Origin: Ectothiorhodospiraceae bacterium
GTDB taxonomy: Bacteria > Pseudomonadota > Gammaproteobacteria > HK1
DNA length: 64,000 nucleotides
Assembly: GCA_024234875.1 (NCBI GenBank)
Contig: JACKNM010000004.1
Location: 62,001 to 126,000 of the forward strand
Reading direction: 5' to 3'
Part shown: positions 41,941 through 51,208 of the stretch, piece after piece
Layout of the letters: each line of letters opens with the position of its first letter
Position numbering within the stretch: position 1 is the first letter of the stretch
The notes under the pieces: generated by a model
The model's database searches: none
Seen by the model: the letters and a program-made list of their open reading frames with translations, nothing else
What the model was told of the DNA's origin: nothing
Position numbers and translations under genes: made by a program

Positions 41941-44720
41941 CGACCCTCGAGCCGCGAGCGGGCGGACTCGACGGCCAGCTCGGGGTCAGCGTCGCCGCCG
42001 ATCCAGTCGAATCCGAGGAAGCTCGCGAGTCCGGACGCATCCTTCGCGGGTGCGGGCGGTGATACCGCCGCGGTGCTGGCCGGCGGGGACTTGGTCTTGA
42101 AGCTCACCCGGGCGAGTCCACTCGAGGAGTCGCCGGCGCCGATGCGACCCTCGATCGACGGGCGGCGAGCCGACGAGGCCACCACCACCGGGGCACGGCG
42201 GGGCGTCGCCTCCGCATCGCCCGTGCCCGACTCGGACATCCCCTGCCCGCTCGCCGCGGCAGTCGAATCGCCGGACGCCGGCGTGGTGCTCGCGAGCAAC
42301 AACCCCTTGGGCAGACTGCGCCCGACGTACTCCCTGGGATTCACCTGCCGGCCGTCGATGATCACCTCGAAGTGCACGTGGTTGCCCGAGGCCTTGCCGC
42401 TGCGCCCGACGGTGGCGACGACCTCACCCTGGCGCACGCGTTGCCCGTGGCGGACGAGATTCGCGGTGTTGTGGGCATAGAGCGTGCGCACCCCGGTCGG
42501 ATGCTGCAGCACCACCACGCGCCCATAGCCCCGGCGCCAACCGGAGAACTGGACCACCCCATCGGCGGCGGCGTGGATCGCGGTGCCGCGCGGCGCCCAA
42601 AGGTCGATTCCCAGGTGCCGACCGCGCCGGCTCCCGAACTCGGACGTCACCCGATAGTTGGCGAGGGGCCAGACGAAGGTTCCACCGCCGAGCCGGGCCG
42701 CGGCGATCGCCGGTGGCACCCGTCCGGGAATCACGAGCCGCTGACCGGCGCGAAGCCGGCGCGGATCACTGATGCGGTTCGCCCGGCTCAGCGTCGATGG
42801 CGAGACCCCGTAACGTTGGGCGATACCGAGAACGGTGTCGCCGCGACGCACGACGTGGACGCGCTGCACCGGCGTCTGGCTCGCCGGCTCCGAGATCGCC
42901 GTCGGCTCGACACGCGCCGCGACCTTCACCGCCTCCGCGCCACTCACTGCCGCCGAGACGGTCGGTGCCGAGACGACCTCCGACCGCGGCGTTCCCGGAA
43001 TGCGCAGCGTCTGCCCGGCCCGAAGCCGGCGCGGATCGTCGATCCCGTTGGCCTCGGCGATCGCGCCGGCCGCGACCCCGTACCGCCCGGCGAGCCCGAG
43101 GAGGGTCTCGCCCGGCGCGAGAACGTGCTCGCGCCCCTGCGGCGTCGGCGCCGACGGAGCCTCGGATTGCGCGACGACGGCGGGCTTCGGTGCCTCCGGC
43201 GCCACCACCTCGACCGCCGGCGGCTCCGCGGGCTTCGCATCGCCGGGGATGCGCAGCATCGCACCGGCACGCAGCCGCCGCGGATCGGCGATGTCGTTGG
43301 CCTCGGCGATCGTGCGCGCCGGCACCCCGTAGCGTTTGGCCAGCGCGAGCAGTGTCTCTCCCGACTCGAGGCGGTGCTCGCGCGCAGCCGGCTCCTCGGA
43401 CCGCGGGGTATCGGTACTCGATGCGACGGGGGCGGCCGAGGGCGCGGGCCGGGGCGGCGGGGTCTCGCTCGGACGACTCTCGCTCGACTCGGTCGATGCC
43501 GCCGCGACCGTCGGGATGCGCAAGGTCTGCCCGGCTCGCAGGCGCCGCGGATCGTCGATGGCGTTGGTCTGCGCGATCGACCGTGCCGGCACGCCGTAGC
43601 GCTGCGCCAGACCGAGCAGGGTCTCACCGCGCGCCAGCTCATGCTCGATCGCCGGCGCGTCCGGGCTCGGCTCGGTCGGCACCGCAGACGCCGCGACCTC
43701 GGCCGCCGGCGCCTCCGCCGGCCGTGTCGCCGGCTGCGCGATCGCGCCGGGGATCCGGAGCACCCGGCCGGCGCGCAGTCGGCGCGGATCGTCGACGTCG
43801 TTGGCGACCATGATGTCGCGCGCGGACACCCCGTACCGACCGGCGAGCTCGAGCAGCGTCTCGCCGGGCGCGAGCGCGTGCTCGATCGCGTCAGCGGCAG
43901 CCGGCTCGCGAGCCGCCACCGCATCGGCATCCGCCGTGCGATCCACGGCGGCCGCGGCCGGGGCGACGTCCACGCCCTCGCCGGTGGCCACCGCAGGCGC
44001 CGAAACCTCCACCGCCGCTGCGGGGGCGGGAACCCGCAACACGCGACCGGCCCGCAGCCGGTGCGGATCGTCGATGCCGTTCGCGGCCATGATGGCCCGC
44101 GCCGGCACGCCGTAACGACGGCTCACCGCCAACAGCGTCTCGCCGGAGGCGAGGGTGTGCTCGACCGCCTCGCCGGTCTGCACCGGAGCCACCGGGGCCG
44201 CGGCGGACGCAGTCGGCTCGACCGGCGGTGCCGGTGCCGGGTCCGCCTCCGGGATGCGCAGCGTCTCGCCGGCGCGCAGGCGGCGCGGGTCGTCGACGCC
44301 GTTGGCCGACGCGATGGCGCGCGCGGACACGCCGTAGCGCTCCGCGACACCTCCGAGGGTCTCGCCCGGCGCCAGCAGGTGCAGCCGTCCCACCGCCTCG
44401 GGTGACGGCGGCTGCGCCTGCTCACCGAGCGGTACGGTGAGCACCGTGCCCGGTCTCAGTCGCCCGGGGTCGATGATGCCGTTGAGCCGTGCGATCTCGG
44501 ACGAATGGGTCCCCACACGCTCGGCGATGTGGGAAAGCGTGTCGCCGCTCTGGACGACATAGGTGCCGACCGCCTCGGCGGCATGCGTGCCGGCCACCGG
44601 CGCCAGCATCGCCGCCAGCCCCCAGATCCCCGCAGCCCAGGCGCCGATGCCCACGCGCGGACTCGACTCTGGCGCAGGACAACCGGATCGGCGCTCCACC
44701 CACGATCGCTCATGGCGCAT
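41937..44720 (-). CDS. LysM (x8) and M23 peptidase domain protein
   Basis: About 927 residues. After a signal peptide (AAGIWGLAAMLAPVAGTHA) come eight LysM repeats (~52-675), each near 48 residues, of the form HxLAxGETLLxLAxRYGV ... DDPRRLRAGxxLRIP, separated by Ala/Pro/Glu-rich linkers. The M23 metallopeptidase domain follows (~677-810) with HLGIDLWAP and HVHFEV, so the zinc ligands are intact and it should cut peptidoglycan cross-bridges. A ~120-residue low-complexity tail ends the protein. Repeats 2-7 are nearly alike, indicating recent duplication. Start ATG 44720 gives a normal signal sequence; the frame is open to 44873. Confidence 0.87.
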   Translation of the reverse strand: MRHERSWVERRSGCPAPESSPRVGIGAWAAGIWGLAAMLAPVAGTHAAEAVGTYVVQSGDTLSHIAERVGTHSSEIARLNGIIDPGRLRPGTVLTVPLGEQAQPPSPEAVGRLHLLAPGETLGGVAERYGVSARAIASANGVDDPRRLRAGETLRIPEADPAPAPPVEPTASAAAPVAPVQTGEAVEHTLASGETLLAVSRRYGVPARAIMAANGIDDPHRLRAGRVLRVPAPAAAVEVSAPAVATGEGVDVAPAAAAVDRTADADAVAAREPAAADAIEHALAPGETLLELAGRYGVSARDIMVANDVDDPRRLRAGRVLRIPGAIAQPATRPAEAPAAEVAASAVPTEPSPDAPAIEHELARGETLLGLAQRYGVPARSIAQTNAIDDPRRLRAGQTLRIPTVAAASTESSESRPSETPPPRPAPSAAPVASSTDTPRSEEPAAREHRLESGETLLALAKRYGVPARTIAEANDIADPRRLRAGAMLRIPGDAKPAEPPAVEVVAPEAPKPAVVAQSEAPSAPTPQGREHVLAPGETLLGLAGRYGVAAGAIAEANGIDDPRRLRAGQTLRIPGTPRSEVVSAPTVSAAVSGAEAVKVAARVEPTAISEPASQTPVQRVHVVRRGDTVLGIAQRYGVSPSTLSRANRISDPRRLRAGQRLVIPGRVPPAIAAARLGGGTFVWPLANYRVTSEFGSRRGRHLGIDLWAPRGTAIHAAADGVVQFSGWRRGYGRVVVLQHPTGVRTLYAHNTANLVRHGQRVRQGEVVATVGRSGKASGNHVHFEVIIDGRQVNPREYVGRSLPKGLLLASTTPASGDSTAAASGQGMSESGTGDAEATPRRAPVVVASSARRPSIEGRIGAGDSSSGLARVSFKTKSPPASTAAVSPPAPAKDASGLASFLGFDWIGGDADPELAVESARSRLEGR

Positions 44721-44836
44721 GCTGGCTGGTCTCCACCTTGCCGCCACCGACCCGCGCCCCTCCGGCGCGCGGACCGACTGGCCGCACGCGGGGGCAAGGG
44801 GGGCCGAATCGGGCGGACCCTCGGCTTCAAAAGTGT

Positions 44837-44853
44837 GAAGTGTGGCGCACTTC
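44837..44853. promoter_or_regulatory. Inverted repeat in LysM/nudC divergent region
   Basis: GAAGTG and CACTTC flank a 5-base spacer, beside a direct repeat AAGTGTG-AAGTGTG, in the AT-richer part of the 276-base divergent gap. It may be an operator; no cognate regulator is near. Confidence 0.25.
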
Positions 44854-44996
44854 GGGCAATCCGGCCACTGCAATTGCGTCCCTCGCGTCCGCCTGCCGGA
44901 GCTGGCGCCGGGCCCGCTTTTGCGCCACCGCCAATCGCATCCGGCCTACAATGCCCGCCGTCGCCGGTGTCGAGCCGGTCACCAGGGGCGCTCGCA

Positions 44997-45905
44997 GTGT
45001 CGGCAGAGCACGTGTTTTCCGGGGATCCGCTCGATCGCGCGGACCATCAACGGCGCGACGACGCCTGGGTGCGCGCCCGGCGCGCCGACCCGGCGTCCCG
45101 GTTCCTCGCCTTCGCCAACCAGCAGGTGGTGGTCAGAGCCGGCCCTCCCACCAGCCTCGGATGGCTCGACGTCGCGTCCGTCGAGCGGCTCGAGGCGGAT
45201 CCCGAGACCGTGCTGCTCGGGCTCCTGGGCGACGTCGCCCACTTCGCACTGGAGTTGCCACCCAGCGCCGAGATGGGGTTACCGCCAGGGCTCGCGCTGG
45301 CCGACCCGAGACAGGTCGCGACCGAGGTCTCGCGCGCCGAGTCCGGAATCCTCGCCCACGCCAAGTCGGTGGTCGACTGGCACGCGCGGCACCGCTTCTG
45401 CGCCAACTGCGGTGCACCCACCGCCTCGCGCAAGGCGGGAAAGGAGCGCGCCTGCGAGCGGTGCGACGCCCACCACTTCCCGCGCACCGACCCGGTGGTG
45501 ATCATGCTGGTCACCGACGGTGATCGCTGTCTGCTCGGGCGAAACGCCCGCCGACGCAACGCGTTCTACTCCGCGCTCGCCGGCTTCGTGGATCAGGGCG
45601 AGTCGATCGAGGAGGCGGTACGTCGCGAGGTCCAGGAGGAGGCCGGTATCCGGGTCGGCGCGATTCGCTATCACTCGTCGCAGCCGTGGCCGTTCCCCTC
45701 CTCGCTGATGATCGGCTGCCACGCCGACGCACTCAGCACCGACATCGCCATCGATCCGGAGGAGCTCTCCGACTGCCGCTGGTTCACCCGCGCCGAGGTG
45801 CGCGCCGCGCTGGCCGCCGGGGCCTCGCCCGGCGAGGGTTTGCGGGTACCCGGGCCGATTGCGATCGCACACCATTTGATCAGGGCATGGGCCGACGACG
45901 CATGA
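44997..45905 (+). CDS. nudC: NAD(+) diphosphatase / RNA decapping Nudix hydrolase NudC
   Basis: A 302-residue NudC: N-terminal domain (to ~125), a zinc ribbon CANCG ... CERC, the Nudix box GFVDQGESIEEAVRREVQEEAGI with its catalytic Glu residues, and the subfamily signature SQPWPFPSS that selects NAD(H). It hydrolyses NADH/NAD+ to NMN(H) and AMP and can remove NAD caps from RNA. The start is GTG 44997 with AGGGG 7 bases upstream; the ATG at 44951 is out of frame. It diverges from the LysM-peptidase gene. Confidence 0.93.
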   Translation: MSAEHVFSGDPLDRADHQRRDDAWVRARRADPASRFLAFANQQVVVRAGPPTSLGWLDVASVERLEADPETVLLGLLGDVAHFALELPPSAEMGLPPGLALADPRQVATEVSRAESGILAHAKSVVDWHARHRFCANCGAPTASRKAGKERACERCDAHHFPRTDPVVIMLVTDGDRCLLGRNARRRNAFYSALAGFVDQGESIEEAVRREVQEEAGIRVGAIRYHSSQPWPFPSSLMIGCHADALSTDIAIDPEELSDCRWFTRAEVRAALAAGASPGEGLRVPGPIAIAHHLIRAWADDA

Positions 45906-45972
45906 CTGGCGCCGACCGCCCGTCGCACTCGCAGCGACCGCCCGCACGCCGCCGACACCTGGAGGCATCACC

Positions 45973-47166
45973 ATGACCGCGACCCGAGGAATCATCCCGC
46001 GCATCGCCGAGCTGCACGACGACATGCGACGCTGGCGGCGTGACATCCACGCCCACCCCGAGCTCGGGTTCGAGGAGAACCGCACCAGCGATCTGGTCGC
46101 GGAGAAGCTCAGCGCGTTCGGCTGCGACGTGACCCGGGGCATCGGCCGCACCGGAGTGGTCGGCACGCTGCGCGTCGGCAACTCCCCGCGCTCGATCGGC
46201 CTTCGCGCGGACATGGACGCGCTACCGATCCAGGAGGAGAACACCTTCGATCACCGCTCGATCGCCGACGGCAAGATGCACGCCTGCGGCCATGACGGTC
46301 ACACCGCGATGCTGCTCGGCGCCGCGCGATACCTCGCCGAGACCCGCGCCTTCGACGGCCAGGTCCACTTCATCTTCCAGCCCGCAGAGGAAGGCATCGG
46401 CGGCGCGCTGGCGATGATCGAGGACGGGTTGTTCGAGAAGTTCCCCTGCGACGCCATCTTCGGCATGCACAATCGGCCCGGGATGCCGATCGGTCGCTTC
46501 GCGGTCCGTGCCGGCCCGATGATGGCCGGCGGCGCGTTCTTCGACGTCGACATTCTCGGCGTCGGCGCCCACGGCGCGCGCCCGGAATCGAGTGTCGACC
46601 CGGTGGTGGTCGCGGCGCAGATGGTCACCGCGATGCAGTCGATCGTGTCGCGCAACGTCCGCCCGGTCGACGGCTGCGTGGTCTCGGTGACCCAGATCCA
46701 CGCCGGCGACGCCTACAACGTCATTCCGCAGCGCGCGCGGCTGTCGGGCACCGTGCGCGCGTTCTCGCGCGACGTGCTGGCGCTGGTCGAGCGCCGCATC
46801 GGCGAGATCGCGACCGGCATCGCCGCCGCGATGGGCGCCAAGGCGAGCGTCGACTACCGGTTGATCTTCGCCCCCACGGTCAACCACGCCGACGAGGCCG
46901 AGTACGCGGCCTCGATCTGCAACGCCATCGTCGGCGCCGACAAGGTCGAGCGGAACCCGCCGTTGGTGATGGCCTCCGAGGACTTCTCGTTCATGCTCGA
47001 GAAGGTCCGCGGCTGCTACATCAACGTCGGCAACGGCGACGGCGAGGGCGCCTGCCAGGTCCACAACCCGGCCTACGACTTCAACGACGCCGCCCTGCCC
47101 TACGGCGCGTCGTTCTTCGCGCACCTGGTGGAGACGCGCCTGGCGGCGGAGCCGATGCGCGACTGA
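45973..47166 (+). CDS. M20 family amidohydrolase (hippurate/N-acyl amino acid hydrolase type)
   Basis: A 397-residue M20D peptidase: WRRDIHAHPELGFEENRTS, GLRADMDALPI, metal-binding HACGHDGHTAMLLGAA, FQPAEEG, GMHNRPGMPIG, and a lid domain (~180-300) around GVGAHGARPESSVDP. The Cys-His of HACGHDGH and the Glu pair are intact, matching hippurate hydrolase and IAA-amino acid hydrolases that use two Mn/Zn ions. GGAGG precedes the ATG. It follows nudC by 67 bases on the same strand. Likely removes an acyl group from an imported or produced N-acyl amino acid. Confidence 0.9.
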   Translation: MTATRGIIPRIAELHDDMRRWRRDIHAHPELGFEENRTSDLVAEKLSAFGCDVTRGIGRTGVVGTLRVGNSPRSIGLRADMDALPIQEENTFDHRSIADGKMHACGHDGHTAMLLGAARYLAETRAFDGQVHFIFQPAEEGIGGALAMIEDGLFEKFPCDAIFGMHNRPGMPIGRFAVRAGPMMAGGAFFDVDILGVGAHGARPESSVDPVVVAAQMVTAMQSIVSRNVRPVDGCVVSVTQIHAGDAYNVIPQRARLSGTVRAFSRDVLALVERRIGEIATGIAAAMGAKASVDYRLIFAPTVNHADEAEYAASICNAIVGADKVERNPPLVMASEDFSFMLEKVRGCYINVGNGDGEGACQVHNPAYDFNDAALPYGASFFAHLVETRLAAEPMRD

Positions 47167-47209
47167 GCGGCGCGAGGCGGGGCACCGATCGGCCGGGCCA
47201 GCCGACGCG

Positions 47210-47788
47210 TCAGCCGCCACACCACTGCTGCTCGCACGGAACGCCGTCCCCGTCGCCGTCGATCTTGGTGTCGGGGCAGTTCCGCAGGTAGAACTCGGCC
47301 TCGGCGCAGGAACGCATCTGCGAGCAGTGCTGCTTGCCCTCGCAGCGGAAGTCGCCCGCGCGCGCCGGGCTCACCACCGGCTCGGCGGTGGGCGGACTCA
47401 CGACTCGGTGCACCGCGTCGGGGCCGCGGAGCACCACCCCGACGCCGGCGGTCACGGTCACCGCCAGCAATGCCCAGCGCAGGCGCGCGCCGCGACTCGG
47501 TCTCGCGCGGCGCGGTCGTGCCGGCCCGCGCGCGGGCTCGGGGCGCCGCGTGGGACGGGGCACCGGCGCCTGACGCGGCAGTCCCTCGATTTGAACGTCT
47601 CCGGCCCGCGTCCGCCCCGTACCGTCGGCCATCGGCTGGTAGTGCACCACGTCCCCGACCCGCGGCGCCCGAGCCGTCAGGCCGATGTCGCGCACGTGGA
47701 CGAACACGTCGACACCGCCGTCGTCGGGACGGATGAAGCCGTAACCCTTGTCGGCGTTCCAGTGCGCGAGCCGGCCGCGGGACGTCAC
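47210..47788 (-). CDS. Cold-shock domain - transmembrane - excalibur domain protein
   Basis: A 192-residue three-part protein. Residues 1-65 are a cold-shock nucleic-acid-binding domain (GRLAHWNADKGYGFIRPDDGG, VDVFVHVRDI). An Arg/Pro-rich linker follows, then one membrane helix (WALLAVTVTAGVGVVL), then a C-terminal excalibur calcium-binding-like domain with Cys and DGDGDGVPCEQQW. The first half would be cytoplasmic and the last periplasmic. GTG 47788 overlaps the stop of the rhodanese gene by GTGA; GTG 47824 is an alternative. It probably links RNA/DNA binding with an envelope signal, but no mechanism is established. Confidence 0.82.
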   Translation of the reverse strand: MTSRGRLAHWNADKGYGFIRPDDGGVDVFVHVRDIGLTARAPRVGDVVHYQPMADGTGRTRAGDVQIEGLPRQAPVPRPTRRPEPARGPARPRRARPSRGARLRWALLAVTVTAGVGVVLRGPDAVHRVVSPPTAEPVVSPARAGDFRCEGKQHCSQMRSCAEAEFYLRNCPDTKIDGDGDGVPCEQQWCGG

Positions 47789-48222
47789 CCTCCGGTCGCG
47801 ACCGGGTTCCCCGCCGCGGCCCACCCTTCGATGCCGTCCTTCAGGTTGACGGCACCGCCGTAGCCTGCCTGCTGGAGGATCTGCGTGGCCTCGGGACCGT
47901 GGGCGCGGCCCTGGTTGCAGTAGATGACGATCTTCTCGGCCCGCGCCCCCTCGAGCGCGGTGGGAATACCCTGGCGCAGCGCCGTGAGGGGCACCATCAG
48001 GGCGCCGGGAATGTGTCGATGCGCGAACTGCTCCTCACCGCGGACGTCGATCACGACCGCCCCGGCGCCGATCAGCACCATCGCCTGCTCGAGGTCGACC
48101 TCGGGTACGGCGTACTGGGCTCCCCCCACCCGCGGTCCGGGTCCCGAAAGCAGCCAGATCGCCGCGATGCCAGCGGCGAGCAGCGTGAAGACATGTCGCG
48201 CGGGAGCGGATCTCGTGTCCAT
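47785..48222 (-). CDS. Membrane-anchored or exported rhodanese-domain protein
   Basis: A 145-residue protein: N-terminal hydrophobic segment FTLLAAGIAAIWLLSGPG (signal or anchor), then a rhodanese domain with VVIDVRGEEQFAHRHIPGAL and the Cys loop IVIYCNQGRAHG. The AAGGAGGT ribosome site before ATG 48222 is perfect and fixes the start against a longer frame to 48321. It is coupled to the cold-shock/excalibur gene. Sulfur donor/acceptor unknown. The 207 bases upstream contain no gene that I can support. Confidence 0.85.
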   Translation of the reverse strand: MDTRSAPARHVFTLLAAGIAAIWLLSGPGPRVGGAQYAVPEVDLEQAMVLIGAGAVVIDVRGEEQFAHRHIPGALMVPLTALRQGIPTALEGARAEKIVIYCNQGRAHGPEATQILQQAGYGGAVNLKDGIEGWAAAGNPVATGG

Positions 48223-48429
48223 TGCCACCTCCTTGTCTCGAGTCGCACGGCCGACGGAGCGGGCGGCTCGCCGAGCATCGTGCGCCCGCCAGACGCCGCG
48301 CCCTCGCCCAATCAGCGCCACACGAGGCTCTGGTGTACTCCTCGGCGCATGCCCTGATCAAGAGGGTCCCGCCCGGCGCGGCCTCCCCGCCACCGCACGT
48401 CGCGCCCCGGAGCAAGGTGGCTACCGCGG

Positions 48430-49425
48430 CTACGACCCGACGGCGAGCCACTCCCCGGGCGTCCTCGCCGCCTCGAACGCCCGCTCGATGATGCGTACCG
48501 CCGGGATCGCATCCTCGAAGGTGCACGCGGGGCGGGAACCGGTGCGCACCGCGGCGACGAAGTCGCGGGTCGCGCCGCCGGCGATCGGCTCGGCGGCGAG
48601 GGTCTCTTCCTGCTCGCCGCGGCGGGTGAGCCAACTGAGCGACCACCCGAGCGGCAGGGTCAGGGGACGCCGCAGCTCGAGGAGGCCGTCCTCGCCGAAG
48701 ATCCGAACCTCGTCCCACATGTGCCAGCCCTCCTCGATGCAGGTCGCCTGCCATTCGAGGTCACCGAGGTCCAGCTCGATGAAGCCACCGCGGTCGGTGC
48801 GCCCGGGCCCACCGTCGCGCAGTCGGCTGCGCAGCGCGGTCGGCTGGCGACCGAGCAGCCAGGGGACGATGTCGGCCATGTGCGAGGCGCGGCCGGTGTA
48901 CGGCCCACCACCGCCGAGCGACGGCACCAGGAACCAGCCGGCGCGCTCGTAGCCGAGCTGGACGGTCTGCACGAAACGCACCGCGCCGATTCCGCCGGCG
49001 CGCAAGATCTCCCGAGCTCGCAGGCAGCCGCGGTCGAAGCGGCGGTTGTAGGCGACCGCGTTGACCGCGCCGAGCGCGTGCGCGCGGTCGGCGAGCGCGC
49101 GGGCCTCGCTCGCGTGTGAGACGAACGGCTTGTCGACGAGCACGTTGTAGCCGCACTCGAGCGCGGCGGCGGTGTGCTCTGCGTGCAGGGTGTGGGGGGT
49201 CGTCACCAGAGCGATGGCGTCGGGCAGATCGCGCGGCAGGTCGGCGAGCGAGGAGACCAGGCGCGCGCCGGTGCGCTCGACGAGCGCATGGGTCTCCGCG
49301 ACCGGATACGGATCGAGGAGGGTGTGGATCGCCAGCGTCTCGTCGGCGAGGAGCGCCGGCACGTGGTAGCGGCGCGCAAAGCCTCCGCACCCGATCATGA
49401 CCACCGGCTGCGGTCGGGCGCTCAT
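48430..49425 (-). CDS. Gfo/Idh/MocA family oxidoreductase (third of three)
   Basis: A 331-residue NAD(P)-dependent dehydrogenase: Rossmann start VVMIGCGGFARRYHVPAL, substrate-loop motif NVLVDKPFVSHASEA (DKP in place of the usual EKP), and a C-terminal sheet domain. Family members oxidise sugars, inositols, bile or aryl intermediates, often by 1,2-shuttling oxidation. It is the last gene of the GntR-headed operon and overlaps the dienelactone-hydrolase-like gene by ATGA (start 49425). With two sister oxidoreductases it suggests successive oxidations of a polyol-like substrate. Confidence 0.87.
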   Translation of the reverse strand: MSARPQPVVMIGCGGFARRYHVPALLADETLAIHTLLDPYPVAETHALVERTGARLVSSLADLPRDLPDAIALVTTPHTLHAEHTAAALECGYNVLVDKPFVSHASEARALADRAHALGAVNAVAYNRRFDRGCLRAREILRAGGIGAVRFVQTVQLGYERAGWFLVPSLGGGGPYTGRASHMADIVPWLLGRQPTALRSRLRDGGPGRTDRGGFIELDLGDLEWQATCIEEGWHMWDEVRIFGEDGLLELRRPLTLPLGWSLSWLTRRGEQEETLAAEPIAGGATRDFVAAVRTGSRPACTFEDAIPAVRIIERAFEAARTPGEWLAVGS

Positions 49426-50162
49426 CGCTCGGCCACCCGGCGCAGGAAGTCGACCGATCGCGCCCACGCCGTCTCGGCTGCTTGCGGATGATGGTCGGCC
49501 GGACGTGCCGGATCGAAGAAGCTGTGGCGCGCGCCCTCGTAGACGTGCACCTCGGTCTCGACCCGACGCCCGCCGAGCGCCTCGCGTAGCTCCGCCACGT
49601 CGGTGAGCGGGATCAGGTCGTCGAACTCGGCGAAGTGACCGAGATAGGGCACCTCGACGAGACCGGCGAGCTCGATCGGCAGGAACGGCTTGTTGGCCTG
49701 TCGCTCGAACCGGATCCGTCCGTAGAAGCAGATGACGCCGTCGACGTGCTCGCTCACCGCGCCGAGGTAGTGCGCGAAGCGTCCGCCCAGGCAGAAGCCC
49801 CACGGCACGATCGGTCCGCTGGTGAAGCCGAGACCGCCGTCGCGGGCGCGTCGCGCGACGGCGCGCAGATCGCGCGTGCAGCGCCGATCGTCGAAGTCGA
49901 CGAACGTCTGCGCCAGAACCGGCGGCGCGGCGTCGAGAGCGGGGATGCCGACGCCCCGGAACAGGCACGGCGCGAACGCGTTGAAGCCGGCGTGGGCGAG
50001 CCGCCGGCAGACGTCCTCGATGTGGGGGGTCACGCTCCAGATCGCGCCCAGCATCATCACGCTGAGCGGCGCGCCGGCGGCGGGCCTGGCGACGAAGACG
50101 TCGATGCTACCGTCGTCGACCTCGAGTCGATGACGCGATTCGGCGATGGACGATTGCTGCAC
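49422..50162 (-). CDS. Dienelactone hydrolase family protein
   Basis: A 246-residue alpha/beta hydrolase with Cys nucleophile in VPWGFCLGGRFAHY, Asp in FAEFDDLIPLTDV, and His in YEGARHSFFDPARP, the classic dienelactone hydrolase triad. It would open lactone or ester rings. The start is GTG 50162, with a GAGGG upstream; it lies 2 bases after the previous gene's stop and overlaps the next. In this operon it may hydrolyse a lactone formed by the Gfo/Idh-type dehydrogenases; the compound is unknown. Confidence 0.85.
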   Translation of the reverse strand: MQQSSIAESRHRLEVDDGSIDVFVARPAAGAPLSVMMLGAIWSVTPHIEDVCRRLAHAGFNAFAPCLFRGVGIPALDAAPPVLAQTFVDFDDRRCTRDLRAVARRARDGGLGFTSGPIVPWGFCLGGRFAHYLGAVSEHVDGVICFYGRIRFERQANKPFLPIELAGLVEVPYLGHFAEFDDLIPLTDVAELREALGGRRVETEVHVYEGARHSFFDPARPADHHPQAAETAWARSVDFLRRVAER

Positions 50163-50164
50163 CC

Positions 50165-51208
50165 TCAGACCCTCTGGCGTGTACCGGTCGACGCCGCGCG
50201 GTAGGCGGCACGGATCATGCGAAGCGCCCGCGCGCCGTCGTCCACCGTCACCGGGGGCGGCGCTCCGGTGCGCAGGCAGGCGAGGAACTGGATCGCGTTC
50301 TGTTGGTGATACTGCCCTTGCTTGAAGCGCGGCACGAGCGGCTCGGTCTGCCAGCCGAGCGATCGCTCGGCCTCCCGGAACACGCGCACGAAACGTTCGT
50401 CGGTGAGGTCGCGCGATGCCAGATCGACACCCGCCACCAGCAGGCTGCCGCGGGTGCCGTAGAGCTCGATGGATGCGTCGGCGCCGGCGAAGGTGAAGCT
50501 GGCGGTGAGCTCGGCCACCAGGCCGGACTCGAACTCGAAGGTCGCGACGCCGAGGTCCTCCACCGGCAGCCCGAGCGCGGCGCGGCTCACCACCGCGCTC
50601 ACCGCCACCGGCAGCCCGAACAGCCAGGCGAGCAGGTCGGCGCCATGCACCCCCTCGTCGAGCAACGCCCCGCCGCCGGCGAGCTCCGGCTGCACGTACC
50701 AGCGGGTGCGGAAGTCGTCGGTGAGCCCGTAGTGATGGCCGTGGCGCACCCGCACCAGGGTCAACTCCCCGAGCTCACCCTGGTCGACCGCCGCCTTGAT
50801 CCGATGCGAGACCGGGTCGTACCGCTTCGGGAAGCTCTGCATGAAGGTGATGCCGTGGGTGCGGACGGCCTCGACGATGGTCGCCGCCGACGCGTCGTCG
50901 GTCGCGATCGGCTTCTCGCACAGCACCGCCAGCCCACGCTCGGCGGCCGCGCGGACGAGCTCCGGATGGCGACTGGTCTCGCTGCAGATGCCGACCGCCG
51001 TGCACTCGTCCAACAGGGCGTCGAGGTCGTCGCGGAACGGCACCCCGAAGCGCTCGGCGGCCTCGCGGCCGCGCTCGACGTCGGAATCCCAGATGCCCGC
51101 CAGGACCCTCTCTCCGGCGAGGACCTCGGACCAGAAGTTGGCGTGGTAATGGGCGAAGGACAGCATCCCGACGCGGATCGCCTTCGCCGACGCGCTGGTG
51201 GCGCTCAT
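50165..51208 (-). CDS. Gfo/Idh/MocA family oxidoreductase (second of three)
   Basis: A 347-residue protein: IRVGMLSFAHYHANFWSEVL at the nucleotide end (a less canonical glycine loop), LAVLCEKPIATDDASA with the EKP motif, and a C-terminal domain containing GALLDEGVHGADLLAWL. The HYH of the first strand and the EKP/H pair are usual active-site positions. Start ATG 51208 overlaps the upstream gene by ATGA. Co-transcribed with two sisters, an importer and a DUF3604-type protein, it likely acts on the same imported compound. Confidence 0.87.
   Translation of the reverse strand: MSATSASAKAIRVGMLSFAHYHANFWSEVLAGERVLAGIWDSDVERGREAAERFGVPFRDDLDALLDECTAVGICSETSRHPELVRAAAERGLAVLCEKPIATDDASAATIVEAVRTHGITFMQSFPKRYDPVSHRIKAAVDQGELGELTLVRVRHGHHYGLTDDFRTRWYVQPELAGGGALLDEGVHGADLLAWLFGLPVAVSAVVSRAALGLPVEDLGVATFEFESGLVAELTASFTFAGADASIELYGTRGSLLVAGVDLASRDLTDERFVRVFREAERSLGWQTEPLVPRFKQGQYHQQNAIQFLACLRTGAPPPVTVDDGARALRMIRAAYRAASTGTRQRV

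Noticed and set aside
42372..44405. 677-codon + strand frame opposite the LysM repeats
   Set aside because: Its repeats are the complement of the LysM repeats; no independent ribosome site or motif.
45876..48361. A 22-base near-match (20/22, inverted) between the nudC 3' end and the intergenic region at 48340-48361, seemingly a nudC remnant
   Set aside because: Flanking sequence does not align; about one such match is expected by chance in a window of this size.
48223..48429. Possible small gene or RNA in the 207-base gap between the rhodanese and oxidoreductase genes
   Set aside because: No ribosome site with a coherent frame and no stable RNA-like fold noticed; only shadow frames.
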